Shown one piece after another: positions 34,553 to 42,590 of a stretch of DNA of 47,731 nt (the stretch's first letter is position 1; every line of letters starts with the position of its first letter). The stretch is from Caballeronia megalochromosomata (GTDB lineage Bacteria > Pseudomonadota > Gammaproteobacteria > Burkholderiales > Burkholderiaceae). Made by a program: the position numbers and the translations under genes. Under the pieces are notes generated by a model. The model did not search any database. It saw only the letters and a list, made by a program, of their open reading frames with translations, and was not told where the DNA came from. The stretch is taken from assembly GCA_001580565.1 (NCBI GenBank), contig LRBF01000263.1, forward strand, positions 1 to 47,731. Reading direction: 5' to 3'.

Positions 34553-35131
34553 TTCGATCCCGCGGATCTCGCGCTGGCGTTCATGGACGACGTGTACCGC
34601 CGCTATCTGATCGCGCCGAGCCGCCGTACCTCTCCGACGGATCCGCGCACTGAAACCAACGGCTTCGATCTGGCGAGCGGCTGCCTGGGCGGCTTTGGCG
34701 GCTTTCTGAGCGAGGAGTTCCGGCGTCACGACTATCTGCTCGGCCGCCGCAATTGCCAGCAGTTTCTCTCGCAGCACTTCAGCATGCCGAAGGCCAATCC
34801 GCTATACGGCAATTGGACCGACGCGGTAAGTACTGAGTGGCACACCAGCAGCAACGAGTTACCGATCATTCCGCTGGTCGGAAAGCTGCGCGAGGAGATT
34901 GCGCTGCCGAAGTGGCCAACCCGGCCGGTCGAGCTGCCACCGCTGCGTGAGTTGCTGGAAGCGCGCGTGATGGCGGTCGCGGGCAGTGCGCTGGATATGT
35001 TCAAGGTGTCGTGGATTGAGCGCAAGGCGGCGAGCTTCGGAATTGCACTGTTGCGCAAAAAATTGCTCGGCTACGCAATGGATAAGGTCCTGAGCGATCT
35101 CGGCAAGCGAAACCTACCCCAAGTCCGATAA
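34553..35131 (+). pseudogene. C-terminal fragment of a patatin-like phospholipase
   Basis: The plus-strand frame reads FDPADLALAFMDDVYRRYLI, GCLGGFGGFLSEEFRRHDYL, LGRRNCQQFLSQHFSMPKAN and, near the end, RKLREEI/LPELREL-like helical sequence, closing at 35,131. The segment FRRHDYLLGRRNCQQFL is typical of the C-terminal part of bacterial patatin-like proteins, which follow an N-terminal GxSxG lipase domain. That domain (several hundred residues) is absent, since the frame enters unrelated sequence before about 34,550 where a LivJ-like remnant lies. Two small genes follow directly, perhaps its former operon partners. Confidence 0.7.
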
Positions 35132-35135
35132 ATCA

Positions 35136-35417
35136 ATGAGCGGAGACGAGCCGGCAGCGTTTCCTACTACGGAAGAATGGCGTTCGCGTTTCAACCAGCA
35201 GATCGAGGCGGTCGGTGTGCGTCTCGCAATGCTAGATCCGCTTTCGAAATTTATGGTCGCCATGTGGGCACTTTACGAGGTCCGCGGAACATACCGACCC
35301 ACGATGCACGAGCAAAGAAAGTGGAGGACCTGTGACGAACCTATGGCCGGCAGTTATTGCGTTTCTGGGAGTGATCGTTGCGAATTTCGTAGCGGAAGAC
35401 TTTCGTCGGTTCCGTGA
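35136..35417 (+). CDS. Small hypothetical protein after patatin fragment
   Basis: A 93-codon frame begins five bases after the patatin fragment stop (MSGDEPAAFPTTEEWRSRFN). Its first 60 residues look like a normal protein with LDPLSKFMVAMWALYEVRGT; the last 30 overlap the next gene in another frame and read poorly, so the end may be altered. No family is recognised. Confidence 0.4.
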   Translation: MSGDEPAAFPTTEEWRSRFNQQIEAVGVRLAMLDPLSKFMVAMWALYEVRGTYRPTMHEQRKWRTCDEPMAGSYCVSGSDRCEFRSGRLSSVP

Positions 35418-35733
35418 TGGACAAGCGCTGGCAGCAGCACTCGCTGGTGAAATCCGCGCATATGGAGAGTCATTCAAGATTATGAGCGAGCCTCTTAGCA
35501 AACTGTCTCGTGTCGCGAGTGAGGGTAAGGAGGCTGTTGATTTGAGCGAATGGCCGAAGGCTGCCAGTCCCGTTTTCGATGCCAATGCCCAAAAACTCGG
35601 CCTACTTGGTCCAATCCTCGCCATTGAGGTAGCCCATTTCTATGGTCAAGTGCATGCTGCGGCTCCGCGTGTAGCCCAGTCGGGCGTTATCGAGCGTATT
35701 GTTCGAGCGCGTCAGCGAGGGCATCGAAGGTAA
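35332..35733 (+). CDS. Hypothetical membrane-anchored protein, probably cut at the 3' end
   Basis: A GTG start with GGAGG before it opens a 133-codon frame. The product begins with a hydrophobic segment (LWPAVIAFLGVIVANFVAED) and continues as a soluble helical domain (ALAAALAGEIRAYGESFKIM, LGPILAIEVAHFYGQVHAAA). The last 15 residues are encoded opposite the 3' end of the LysR gene and are Arg-rich, so the natural C-terminus has probably been lost at the junction near 35,690. No function can be assigned. It may have belonged to the same operon as the patatin fragment. Confidence 0.5.
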   Translation: MTNLWPAVIAFLGVIVANFVAEDFRRFRDGQALAAALAGEIRAYGESFKIMSEPLSKLSRVASEGKEAVDLSEWPKAASPVFDANAQKLGLLGPILAIEVAHFYGQVHAAAPRVAQSGVIERIVRARQRGHRR

Positions 35734-36583
35734 CGCGGCAGCGCGGGCTCGCGCGCAGATCTTCGTGCATCGTCACCCAAGTTTCGAGTGGGAGCGCGAA
35801 CGCTTTCGACAGCACGCGTACGAGACCATCACGGCGCGCAATCGCGACATGACATCCGCCGATTCCCGCACACGCGCGGATCAGTGCGAGTTGCGCGAGA
35901 TCGCTATCGGCGCGCATCGAAAACAACGCGTGACGAAAACCCGGCAACGTGCGGCTCACATCGCGGATGAACGCGTTTGGCTGGTCGTAGCCGATGACCG
36001 CGTGTTCTGCGAGCGCCGCCATGCTGCGCGGCGTGCCGTGACGGTCGAGATAATCGCGCCGCGCATGAAGCCCGACATCGATCACGCCGACTCGCCGCGC
36101 GACGAGTTGCGTCTGGCGCGGGCGCACCATGCGCACGGCAATATCCACTTCGCGCCTCAGCAAGTCCTGCACGCGGTTCGACAGCACGAGTTCGACGATC
36201 AATCGCGGATGCCGCTCGCGCAGCGCGGCGATAACCGGCGGCAGCACTTCGACCCCGACCACTTCGCTCGCAGATACGCGCACGACGCCCTGCACGCCCG
36301 CGCCATCGGCGCCCGCGTGGCCGCTCGCCGCGCGCTTGAGCAATGCCGCCGTGCTCTGCATCGCTTCGGCGTGCGGCTGTAATGCAAACGCAACGTCGGT
36401 CGGCTGAAGCCCGTTCTGCGAGCGCGTAAATAGACTTACCTTCAGCGCCCGTTCAAGCGCTTCAACGTGGCGCCCCGCCGTCGGCTGCGTGATGCCGAGC
36501 GCGCGCGCCGCACCCGACAGCGAGCCTTCGCGCAGCACTGCGAGGAACGTTCGGTAAAGCTCCCAGCCGATGTCGTCTGCCAT
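35687..36583 (-). CDS. LysR family transcriptional regulator
   Basis: The 298-residue protein has the LysR winged helix at residues 6-65 (LYRTFLAVLREGSLSGAARA, TQPTAGRHVEALERAL) and an effector domain from about residue 92 (GVVRVSASEVVGVEVLPPVI). DIAVRMVRPRQTQLVARRVG and HAVIGYDQPNAFIRD lie further on. It is divergent from the NAD-dependent oxidoreductase at 36,677, with 93 bp between them, and most likely controls that gene. The inducer is unknown. The frame is intact and of normal length. Confidence 0.93.
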   Translation of the reverse strand: MADDIGWELYRTFLAVLREGSLSGAARALGITQPTAGRHVEALERALKVSLFTRSQNGLQPTDVAFALQPHAEAMQSTAALLKRAASGHAGADGAGVQGVVRVSASEVVGVEVLPPVIAALRERHPRLIVELVLSNRVQDLLRREVDIAVRMVRPRQTQLVARRVGVIDVGLHARRDYLDRHGTPRSMAALAEHAVIGYDQPNAFIRDVSRTLPGFRHALFSMRADSDLAQLALIRACAGIGGCHVAIARRDGLVRVLSKAFALPLETWVTMHEDLRASPRCRVTFDALADALEQYAR

Positions 36584-36676
36584 ACGTTTTTGTATATCGG
36601 ATCAACGAAGTTCGCCAATTTTAATGTGCGTGTGAAGCGCGGAGAATAGGTTTTCCGACAGCTTAGGGAGCGTGAC

Positions 36677-37675
36677 ATGGCGCAAGGCGAAACGGTTCTG
36701 GTACTTGGGGCGACGGGCGGCATTGGCGGGGAAGTCGCGCGGCAATTGCGCGAAGCGGGCTGGCGCGTGCGCGGGCTGCGGCGTGGCGCGGGGGCATCAA
36801 AGGGCGACGGCATCGAATGGATTCACGGCGATGCGATGACCGCGGCCGACGTGATGCGCGCGGCGCAGGGCGTATCCGTGATCGTGCACGCGGTAAATCC
36901 GCCGGGATACAAGCGCTGGGCCGAACTGGTGCTGCCGATGATCGACAACACCATCGCGGCTGCGAAGGCGCAGGGCGCTACCATCGTGTTGCCGGGCACG
37001 GTCTACAACTTCGGGCCGGACGCGTTTCCATTTATCGACGAAGACGCGCCACAGCATCCCGTCACGCGCAAAGGCGCGATTCGCGTGGAAATGGAAGCGC
37101 GTCTGCAACGCGCTAGCAAGGAAGGCGCGCGAGTGCTGGTCGTGCGCGTGGGCGATTTCTTCGGGCCAAGAGCGGGCAATAACTGGCTCGCGCAAGGACT
37201 CGTGAAGCCCGGAAAGCCGGTGGCGAAGATCAGCAATCCGGGTGCGCGCGGCATTGGGCATCAATGGGCATATCTGCCCGATGTGGCTCGCACGATGGTT
37301 AAACTGCTTGCGCACCGCCATTCGCTCGATGCGTTCGCGCGCTTTCACATGAGCGGTCATTGGGACGAGGACGGCACCGGCTTTGCCGACGCGATCCGTC
37401 GTGTAGTCGCGCGCCGCACAGGGCGCGCGCCCGCTGTCGTCGGCTTTCCGTGGTGGCTGCTCGCGCTTGCCGCGCCGTTCAATGTAACATTCAGGGAGCT
37501 TCAGGAAATGCGCTATCTATGGACGACGCCCGTGCATCTGAATAACGCGCGGCTCGTCCAGACGCTCGGGCACGAGCCGCACACGCCGCTGGACGTGGCC
37601 GTCGAAAAGACGCTCATCGGCCTCGGGTGTCTCACGCCTGATGTTCAAGCTTCGATATCGAGCCTCGCTTCGTAA
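36677..37675 (+). CDS. NAD(P)-binding oxidoreductase (atypical SDR/epimerase-like)
   Basis: The 332-residue protein starts with a Rossmann motif, ETVLVLGATGGIGGEVARQL (Gly-x-x-Gly-x-x-Gly, residues 10-16), typical of atypical short-chain dehydrogenases such as the NmrA and epimerase groups. IVLPGTVYNFGPDAFPFIDE near residue 110 replaces the usual Tyr-x-x-x-Lys region, so catalysis is uncertain, and it may be a sensor or reductase of unknown substrate. GGGAG precedes the ATG. It is divergent from a LysR gene, an arrangement that is common for this pair in Burkholderia. Confidence 0.88.
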   Translation: MAQGETVLVLGATGGIGGEVARQLREAGWRVRGLRRGAGASKGDGIEWIHGDAMTAADVMRAAQGVSVIVHAVNPPGYKRWAELVLPMIDNTIAAAKAQGATIVLPGTVYNFGPDAFPFIDEDAPQHPVTRKGAIRVEMEARLQRASKEGARVLVVRVGDFFGPRAGNNWLAQGLVKPGKPVAKISNPGARGIGHQWAYLPDVARTMVKLLAHRHSLDAFARFHMSGHWDEDGTGFADAIRRVVARRTGRAPAVVGFPWWLLALAAPFNVTFRELQEMRYLWTTPVHLNNARLVQTLGHEPHTPLDVAVEKTLIGLGCLTPDVQASISSLAS

Positions 37676-37697
37676 AGCGAGCGGCCGTTCAGATCCC

Positions 37698-37943
37698 TGC
37701 GGTAGGTGAACCTGCCGTCCGGCTAAGCTTCATTCGCGAGATGCGCCGCGCGACAAGTGCATGAGCCTTGCAGATATGGCCCTCGCCTACCCGCTCGTGC
37801 CTCGATACAAAGATCGCGGCGTGCGACATCGTGTTCACGGCAGCTACCAGATTTTCTATCGCGTCACTGGGCAACCCGAGCGCATTGACGTAATTCACGT
37901 CCTACATAGCGCCAGAGACATCGCCGCTATCCTCTTCCCCTAG
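37698..37943 (+). pseudogene. ParE/RelE-type toxin remnant
   Basis: The frame from 37,761 encodes LADMALAYPLVPRYKDRG, VRHRVHGSYQIFYRV and VIHVLHSARDIAAILFP, the C-terminal two thirds of a ParE-type toxin (usually about 97 residues). Just before it, RLSFIREMRRA in another frame looks like the preceding helix, so one frameshift divides them, and the true N-terminus is gone. No antitoxin gene is adjacent. This is a dead toxin-antitoxin relic. Confidence 0.7.
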
Positions 37944-37954
37944 ACACACCCACG

Positions 37955-37986
37955 AAAAAAGGCCCAGGACGAGCTAAGTGCTGGGC
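37955..37986 (-). terminator. Rho-independent terminator for the DUF4148 gene
   Basis: On the minus strand GCCCAG and CTGGGC form a 6-bp stem around a 13-base loop and are followed by C and six T residues. It lies about 115 bp beyond the stop of the minus-strand gene at 38,102. Confidence 0.65.
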
Positions 37987-38101
37987 AAGCCATCGGCTAC
38001 GCCGGTGGCGGAGGTGCCATTAGGCGAACTGGCCGTCTGCAGTACCACCACAGCGGCCAGTCCTCTTGTATTGAGCAAGAGCCTCTTGCTCTGCCGGTCG
38101 A

Positions 38102-38401
38102 TTAGTGACCGAAATAGACAGGAGCGATGCTATTGCCGGTGTGAGCTGGGCCGCCCGAAGCCGACGCAGTGTCAGCCACGCCGCCGTAGCTCGTTTGCCC
38201 GGTCTGCGCCGCGACCTTCGCTTCGGCTGCTTGAATCTCGGCCGGATAGGTCACGCGATCCATGCTCGGGTTATATCCAGCGCGTTCGAGTTGGACCAGT
38301 TCTGCCTTAACTTGCGCGCGGGTCAGCGGTTGGCTTTGAGCGAACGAAGAAACTGCCGGAATAGCGAGTGCAGCGGCAACGACGAGAGTTGCGAGTTTCA
38401 T
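38102..38401 (-). CDS. DUF4148 domain-containing periplasmic protein
   Basis: The 99-residue product has a Sec signal peptide (MKLATLVVAAALAIPAVSSF, cut after FAQ) and the DUF4148 core QPLTRAQVKAELVQLERAGY, then YPAEIQAAEAKVAAQ. Such small exported proteins are numerous in Burkholderia and their relatives, and their function is not known. GGAGG precedes the ATG, and a TATACT -10-like box lies about 60 bp upstream. A terminator follows at 37,955. The C-terminus (SYGGVADTASASGGPAHTGN) is low in complexity and probably disordered. Confidence 0.93.
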   Translation of the reverse strand: MKLATLVVAAALAIPAVSSFAQSQPLTRAQVKAELVQLERAGYNPSMDRVTYPAEIQAAEAKVAAQTGQTSYGGVADTASASGGPAHTGNSIAPVYFGH

Positions 38402-38534
38402 GATGCTTACCTCCGAGTCTTGTTTTTCGCAAACAACCCTGTTTGCGTTTCAGTGACTTCAGTATAGGTAAGCAGCCGCTTAAGATTAATGAGCTTTTGA
38501 ACAACAAATACTTGTTATATTCGGGATAACCCTA
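38402..38534. promoter_or_regulatory. Promoter region of the DUF4148 gene
   Basis: AT-rich DNA upstream of the minus-strand DUF4148 gene, with TATACT (reverse complement at 38,461-38,466) as a candidate -10 box. A matching -35 is weak. Confidence 0.4.
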
Positions 38535-38558
38535 TGTCACCGCTACCGAGCGGTGACA
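38535..38558. repeat. Perfect hairpin TGTCACCGCT-ACCG-AGCGGTGACA
   Basis: A 10-bp perfect inverted repeat with a 4-base loop. The stop codon of the small minus-strand frame (38,543-38,701) lies inside it. No T-run follows on either strand, so it may be an operator, a recombination site or a stabilising hairpin. Confidence 0.7.
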
Positions 38559-38701
38559 GCTTCGCTGATTTCCGATGCGACGTTGTCGCATCCGTCGGGC
38601 ATGCGCGATACCGGAACCAGCGACACTTTCGGGAGGCGCGCGACGTCCTGCACGATCGGCGATCCAATGTCGACCGGAAGTGCAAACGTCACAGTCCGCA
38701 T
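38543..38701 (-). CDS. Possible 52-residue protein
   Basis: A minus-strand ATG with GGAAGG five to eight bases before it opens a 52-codon frame, MRTVTFALPVDIGSPIVQDV and on to MPDGCDNVASEISEAV. The composition is protein-like and not Arg-rich as in accidental frames here. It could be a short gene or the tail of an eroded larger one. No family is recognised. Confidence 0.35.
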   Translation of the reverse strand: MRTVTFALPVDIGSPIVQDVARLPKVSLVPVSRMPDGCDNVASEISEAVTAR

Positions 38702-38809
38702 CGCCTTCCACGCGCAGCCGAAAGTCTGCAGCGAAGATTTCCGAGTCAGTGATTCGGTTTTCGATCGGGACGCGGTGGTCCAAGGCCCGGCAACGTACGC
38801 GGCGTGGTC

Positions 38810-39700
38810 TCATCGGTGCTGCACGTTCCGCGTTGCCATGTATATGTCAAAAAGGCCCGAATGCAGGCGGCGGATCTCTTGACGCAGGGCAATCAGTTCG
38901 TGCTGTTCGCCTTCACGTTCCCGACGCAGAATCTCTCCGAGTAAGGCAGTCGCACGCGATGCCGGCAGATCGCGCTGTACGCGCGCCTCGCCGAGCCTGC
39001 CTGTGACTGCCGGTTTGATGATCAGCAGCCACGCTGGAAACCACGCGTAATCTTCGCTTTCGCCTGTGCCTCGGAAATCTGCATCAAAGCGTCGACGCAG
39101 CACTTTGAGCGAAGCGTCCTGCAGGGTGACGATGAGCGGGGTGAACCGGGCCGGCGCCAACCACGCCAACTCCGCAATTAGCGGCCACGCAGCATCGACT
39201 CCGGCGGAACGATAGCGCGCCTCGGTCATCCACGCGAGCGGCGATGGAATGCGCCACCAGGACTCAATCGATTCGATAGCATCGCTTGCAGCGGCCCAGT
39301 CACTTGCCCGAAGCCACAGAGGTGCGGCGTGACTGTCCGGGTCACCGGCACGGTACCTCAACGCTGCGGCGCGCTGAGCGAGTTCACGCCAGCATTGTGT
39401 CATCCACAACTGGGCGTACCGCTCGGGCAAGACTTGTCGGGCAGCGTGCGCCACCTCATTCTCAAAGTGACGGCAGATCACGGCCAACTCAGCGTGGTCG
39501 GTCACGGCGAGCGTTGATGCGTTCTCAAGTTGCTGGACAAGCACCGTCATGGAAGGCAGGGCACTGTCGCTCGGGTATTCGCCGGCGAGCACTGTGAGTG
39601 CCGTTCGCGCCGCGGCGGCGTCGCGAAGCTGCAACTGCTCCACCACATCATTGCGCAGCGCTACGTCCCGGCTGTCGGCAAATATGTCGAGTTGCTGCAT
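38810..39700 (-). CDS. Conserved-looking hypothetical protein, 296 residues
   Basis: The product starts MQQLDIFADSRDVALRNDVV and is a largely helical soluble protein (RTALTVLAGEYPSDSALPSM, HFENEVAHAARQVLPERYAQ, WRIPSPLAWMTEARYRSAGV) with no signal peptide and a coiled, charged C-terminus (LLGEILRREREGEQHELIAL). I do not recognise a family or catalytic motif. A TTG 15 bases upstream is an alternative start. It is the leftmost gene of the accessory cluster that ends with the integrase, and codon use is typical of a real gene. The rise of helical-repeat-like texture recalls the protein at 42,591. Confidence 0.7.
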   Translation of the reverse strand: MQQLDIFADSRDVALRNDVVEQLQLRDAAAARTALTVLAGEYPSDSALPSMTVLVQQLENASTLAVTDHAELAVICRHFENEVAHAARQVLPERYAQLWMTQCWRELAQRAAALRYRAGDPDSHAAPLWLRASDWAAASDAIESIESWWRIPSPLAWMTEARYRSAGVDAAWPLIAELAWLAPARFTPLIVTLQDASLKVLRRRFDADFRGTGESEDYAWFPAWLLIIKPAVTGRLGEARVQRDLPASRATALLGEILRREREGEQHELIALRQEIRRLHSGLFDIYMATRNVQHR

Positions 39701-39976
39701 TGTCGTCGCGCTCAAGAAGGTCCATGAAGACGATACAGGCTAATCGATTTCGCCGCGTCCAAGAAGCTGCCATGGATCGTTCGACAAAACGCTGCGCTGA
39801 TTATCGACTGCCAAAAGAAGAGCGACGCATTATTCAGATGCCCCCAAGTTCGCCGACGCACAAATGGTCGGGCTGTCCGTGCGCCAACGAGGCACGCGCC
39901 ACAATAACGCACCCTTCCAGCCTGTTATGATTTTGCGGCATCCGTTTTCCAGGCACCTCCAGTTCCTTCTTTCCCG

Positions 39977-40450
39977 ATGTCATCTCGTCGCCCTTCCTCG
40001 CAAGCTGCTCGGTCGTTGTCTCACAAACCGCTCAGCAAAGACATGCTGCTGCCCCTGCCTCCGTCGGCGGCGCAGACCGTCGCGTTATCGAATCACTTGA
40101 CGTTCGCCGCCTGTCGGGCCGGCGCTGGATCGGCCTATCTTTTCAACGAGCTTATTCAACTCGTCTACGTCACGTTCTTTGTGCAAGATGCGGGTTATGG
40201 GAACACGGATGTAGTTATTTATGCACGCGCTGAAGCGGCTCTCGAGCGCGGCCTGGAACGCGCCGAGGTAGAGCGACGCTGGAAGCTTGAGGCGGCGGAT
40301 CTGCCGTTGTTCGAAGCGGTGTTGCAACAGGCAGACCGACAACTAGCGAGCGCGCCACGATATGTTCACATTGCTGCGCGGGACAGGCTCAAACGGTTCG
40401 CCGCTAGCGGGCGCGCCTCGCCGCTCATGTCCACCGCGGCACGCCACTAA
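39977..40450 (+). CDS. Hypothetical protein, 157 residues
   Basis: After a basic, probably disordered start (SSRRPSSQAARSLSHKPLSK) comes a well-formed domain: LLPLPPSAAQTVALSNHLTF, FNELIQLVYVTFFVQDAGYG, YARAEAALERGLERAEVERR and LPLFEAVLQQADRQLASAPR. No family is recognised with confidence. The start lacks a clear ribosome site, so a later start, such as the Met in KDMLLPLPP, is possible. It lies upstream of the HTH-like gene at 40,586 on the same strand. Confidence 0.6.
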   Translation: MSSRRPSSQAARSLSHKPLSKDMLLPLPPSAAQTVALSNHLTFAACRAGAGSAYLFNELIQLVYVTFFVQDAGYGNTDVVIYARAEAALERGLERAEVERRWKLEAADLPLFEAVLQQADRQLASAPRYVHIAARDRLKRFAASGRASPLMSTAARH

Positions 40451-40540
40451 TCGCAATCGGTCCACGCCGCGCGAAAGCGCCCGCCAGCACTCCACACTGC
40501 GCATGCGTGGCGAGCGTCGCTCAGATCGAATGACGGCCGA

Positions 40541-40546
40541 TATAAT
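40541..40546 (+). promoter_or_regulatory. TATAAT -10 box before the 40,586 gene
   Basis: A consensus TATAAT stands 40 bp before the ATG at 40,586. No good -35 lies 17 bp upstream, so it may need an activator or be fortuitous. Confidence 0.35.
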
Positions 40547-40585
40547 GGACCGCGGTAATTTCACGCATCGCACCGGAGTTCTCCT

Positions 40586-41965
40586 ATGAGTCAAACCCGC
40601 GGACCGAATGCGGGATATCGGGGCAAACCAAACAGTCGGCGCCCACCTCATCACCTGACGAATCAGAAGCGCACAGCGCGAGACCAATCTCCTTCAAGGG
40701 AGACCAATGGCGCAGCGACGCCGGCGTCGATTATTAAGACTCGTTCCTTGAGATTCCTCGTCGATGCGGTCGGCGCGGAGAATATTGCGCTGGGGCTCGA
40801 TTCCAGCATGATCCGGATCGCCGAACTGATGCGCGGAGAGCGATTCACGCCCGAGACCGCCTTCCATATGGAAACGACGCTTGGGCTGCCTTCCGGCTTT
40901 TTCGACCAACTTCATCCGGTCCTTTCGCCGGAGACGATTGCGCGCCTAAAAGCGCCGCTCGAGTTCGTCCATGCTGACGAGACCGTCGATGGAGGTGGCA
41001 TCGAGCACGCACCCCTTCTTCCGAGTGCGCAGGAGCCATCGCTGCTTGTCAGCAGTTTGTCCAAGGATACGACCATGCCGTCTAAGAGTTCGAAAGAAGC
41101 GTCGGGTGCGACCAAGACCCGTGCCAAAAAGGCGTCTGCGCAGGCAAGCGGTCAAGCTGCAAGAGCAGGAGATTCGCCCCCACCGCACCAATCGCATCAA
41201 GCGGCCGGGCGGAGACAGGCGCGTCCAAACGGCGGTGTGACCGTAGAGCGAATCAGGCAGGCCAACCTTCACGTTCTCACCACACGCAACGGTTCGAAGG
41301 TCAAGCTCGGCGCAGTCTTGGGTCTGAGCGGATCGAATATGGCGCACCGACTCCACGGTAAAAAGCGCATGGATGATGCTGAAGCCGAGCGCTTCACCGC
41401 GGGGCTGGGTCTGCCTGCGGGGTGGCTGGACACACCCCGCGGTGAAGCCGACATTCCCGAGTCAGTTGCGCAGCTGCTCGCGCCCGCATCACGCGTGCGC
41501 GCGCCTGGCCAAGCACCGGCGCCCACCGCTGCGGCGGCGTCTGAGGACACAGGAGTCGCGGCGGCGCCGACCAGCGAAAAGGATCGAGCACTGCCTAGCG
41601 CTTCGAGCAACGCGTACATTGAGCCATTGCCAGCCGATGCGGCGAGCGACACCGACAGCGTTGTTCACCTTCAGCACGAGAACGCCAGCAGTGCAGTCGC
41701 AACGCGCGGGGACGGTCCCGTGGAACGCATCGAAAGCCACACGCCAGCAGCCGTTTCCGCACCGGAGGTGTCGCAGCCTGCGGTTGCAATGTCACCGCCC
41801 GCTGACACGCCGTCCTCCCCCACTTCCGCGACCAACTTGGACGGTCTCGATGGGATCTCACCTATCGCAGAGGCGCTCCTGAAGACGCTCGCCGGCAAGG
41901 CCCGCACCGGTCGCTTGGACGAATTGAAGGCGTTGGAGTTATTACAACAGGCGGTTCTGCTCTAG
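40586..41965 (+). CDS. Protein with two repressor-like domains and disordered linkers
   Basis: The 459-residue protein starts after GGAG. It has a basic tail (1-45), then a domain at about 52-110 (RFLVDAVGAENIALGLDSSM, IRIAELMRGERFTPETAFHM, ETTLGLPSGFFDQ). A Lys/Ala-rich linker follows, then a second similar domain at about 215-290 (HVLTTRNGSKVKLGAVLGLS, GSNMAHRLHGKKRMDDAEAE, FTAGLGLPAGWLDTPR). Both share the pattern helix - G/S-x-I/M-A-x-x-M/L-x-G-x-x - acidic helix - GLGLP-GW/FF-D, as in Cro/C1-like folds. A long Pro/Ala/Ser-rich region and a short helical end (ISPIAEALLKTLAGKARTGR) close the protein. DNA binding is inferred. I do not know a named family. Confidence 0.75.
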   Translation: MSQTRGPNAGYRGKPNSRRPPHHLTNQKRTARDQSPSRETNGAATPASIIKTRSLRFLVDAVGAENIALGLDSSMIRIAELMRGERFTPETAFHMETTLGLPSGFFDQLHPVLSPETIARLKAPLEFVHADETVDGGGIEHAPLLPSAQEPSLLVSSLSKDTTMPSKSSKEASGATKTRAKKASAQASGQAARAGDSPPPHQSHQAAGRRQARPNGGVTVERIRQANLHVLTTRNGSKVKLGAVLGLSGSNMAHRLHGKKRMDDAEAERFTAGLGLPAGWLDTPRGEADIPESVAQLLAPASRVRAPGQAPAPTAAAASEDTGVAAAPTSEKDRALPSASSNAYIEPLPADAASDTDSVVHLQHENASSAVATRGDGPVERIESHTPAAVSAPEVSQPAVAMSPPADTPSSPTSATNLDGLDGISPIAEALLKTLAGKARTGRLDELKALELLQQAVLL

Positions 41966-42107
41966 CGGCAACGTCACGACCTATGAACACAGGGCGCCAG
42001 GACGATCGAATTCGCGCTGCGCGCGGGGCTTCGTGCGCGAATGCCGAGTTGTCGGGGTCGACGCGTAAGAACCGCATCGGTCACAGACCGCTTGCCGGCC
42101 TCACTCA

Positions 42108-42416
42108 CTACGCCACGCGGCGTCCGTCGCCCGCGCCGACGTCCGCCTGTCCTTGTGCGATATTCTCGACGTCAATCTCAAGCGCGGACAGCCGGGCAAC
42201 TTGAACGGGAAGTAACGCATAGGCGAAGCGAAGCTCGTGCAGGCGCGCCCTCCAGTAGCAAACGCTTATCGGCAACGGAACGGATGTTGCCCGTACTGCC
42301 GTCACCACTTTCTGTATATGCGCGAATTCACGATCCGCTTCCAGGGAGGTCCGCTTCGGCACGTCGGCTGAAGTATCCGGCACTTGATGATTTCGCTTTG
42401 CTACGATTGACTTCAT
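42108..42416 (-). CDS. Hypothetical protein, 102 residues
   Basis: AGGAG lies ten bases before the ATG of a 102-codon minus-strand frame. The product (MKSIVAKRNHQVPDTSADVP, SLEADREFAHIQKVVTAVRA, ISVCYWRARLHELRFAYALL, QVARLSALEIDVENIAQGQA) looks like a small helical protein without membrane segments. No family is recognised. It lies 174 bp downstream of the gene ending at 42,591 and could be its operon partner. Confidence 0.6.
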   Translation of the reverse strand: MKSIVAKRNHQVPDTSADVPKRTSLEADREFAHIQKVVTAVRATSVPLPISVCYWRARLHELRFAYALLPVQVARLSALEIDVENIAQGQADVGAGDGRRVA

Positions 42417-42590
42417 ACGCTGTGCGTCTCCTGATCCGTTGAGACCAGCGTATCGAGGCTCACGAGAAGTCAAGGAAGCATGCGGGGGCGTGTCGGACCG
42501 TGTCGCTGGAGGGTAGGTCCTTGCCGGGCTCACGCAAAGGCGCAAGCGGCGCCGACGCGCTACGTCAGCAGAAACCTGTTCTCTTCTTGT

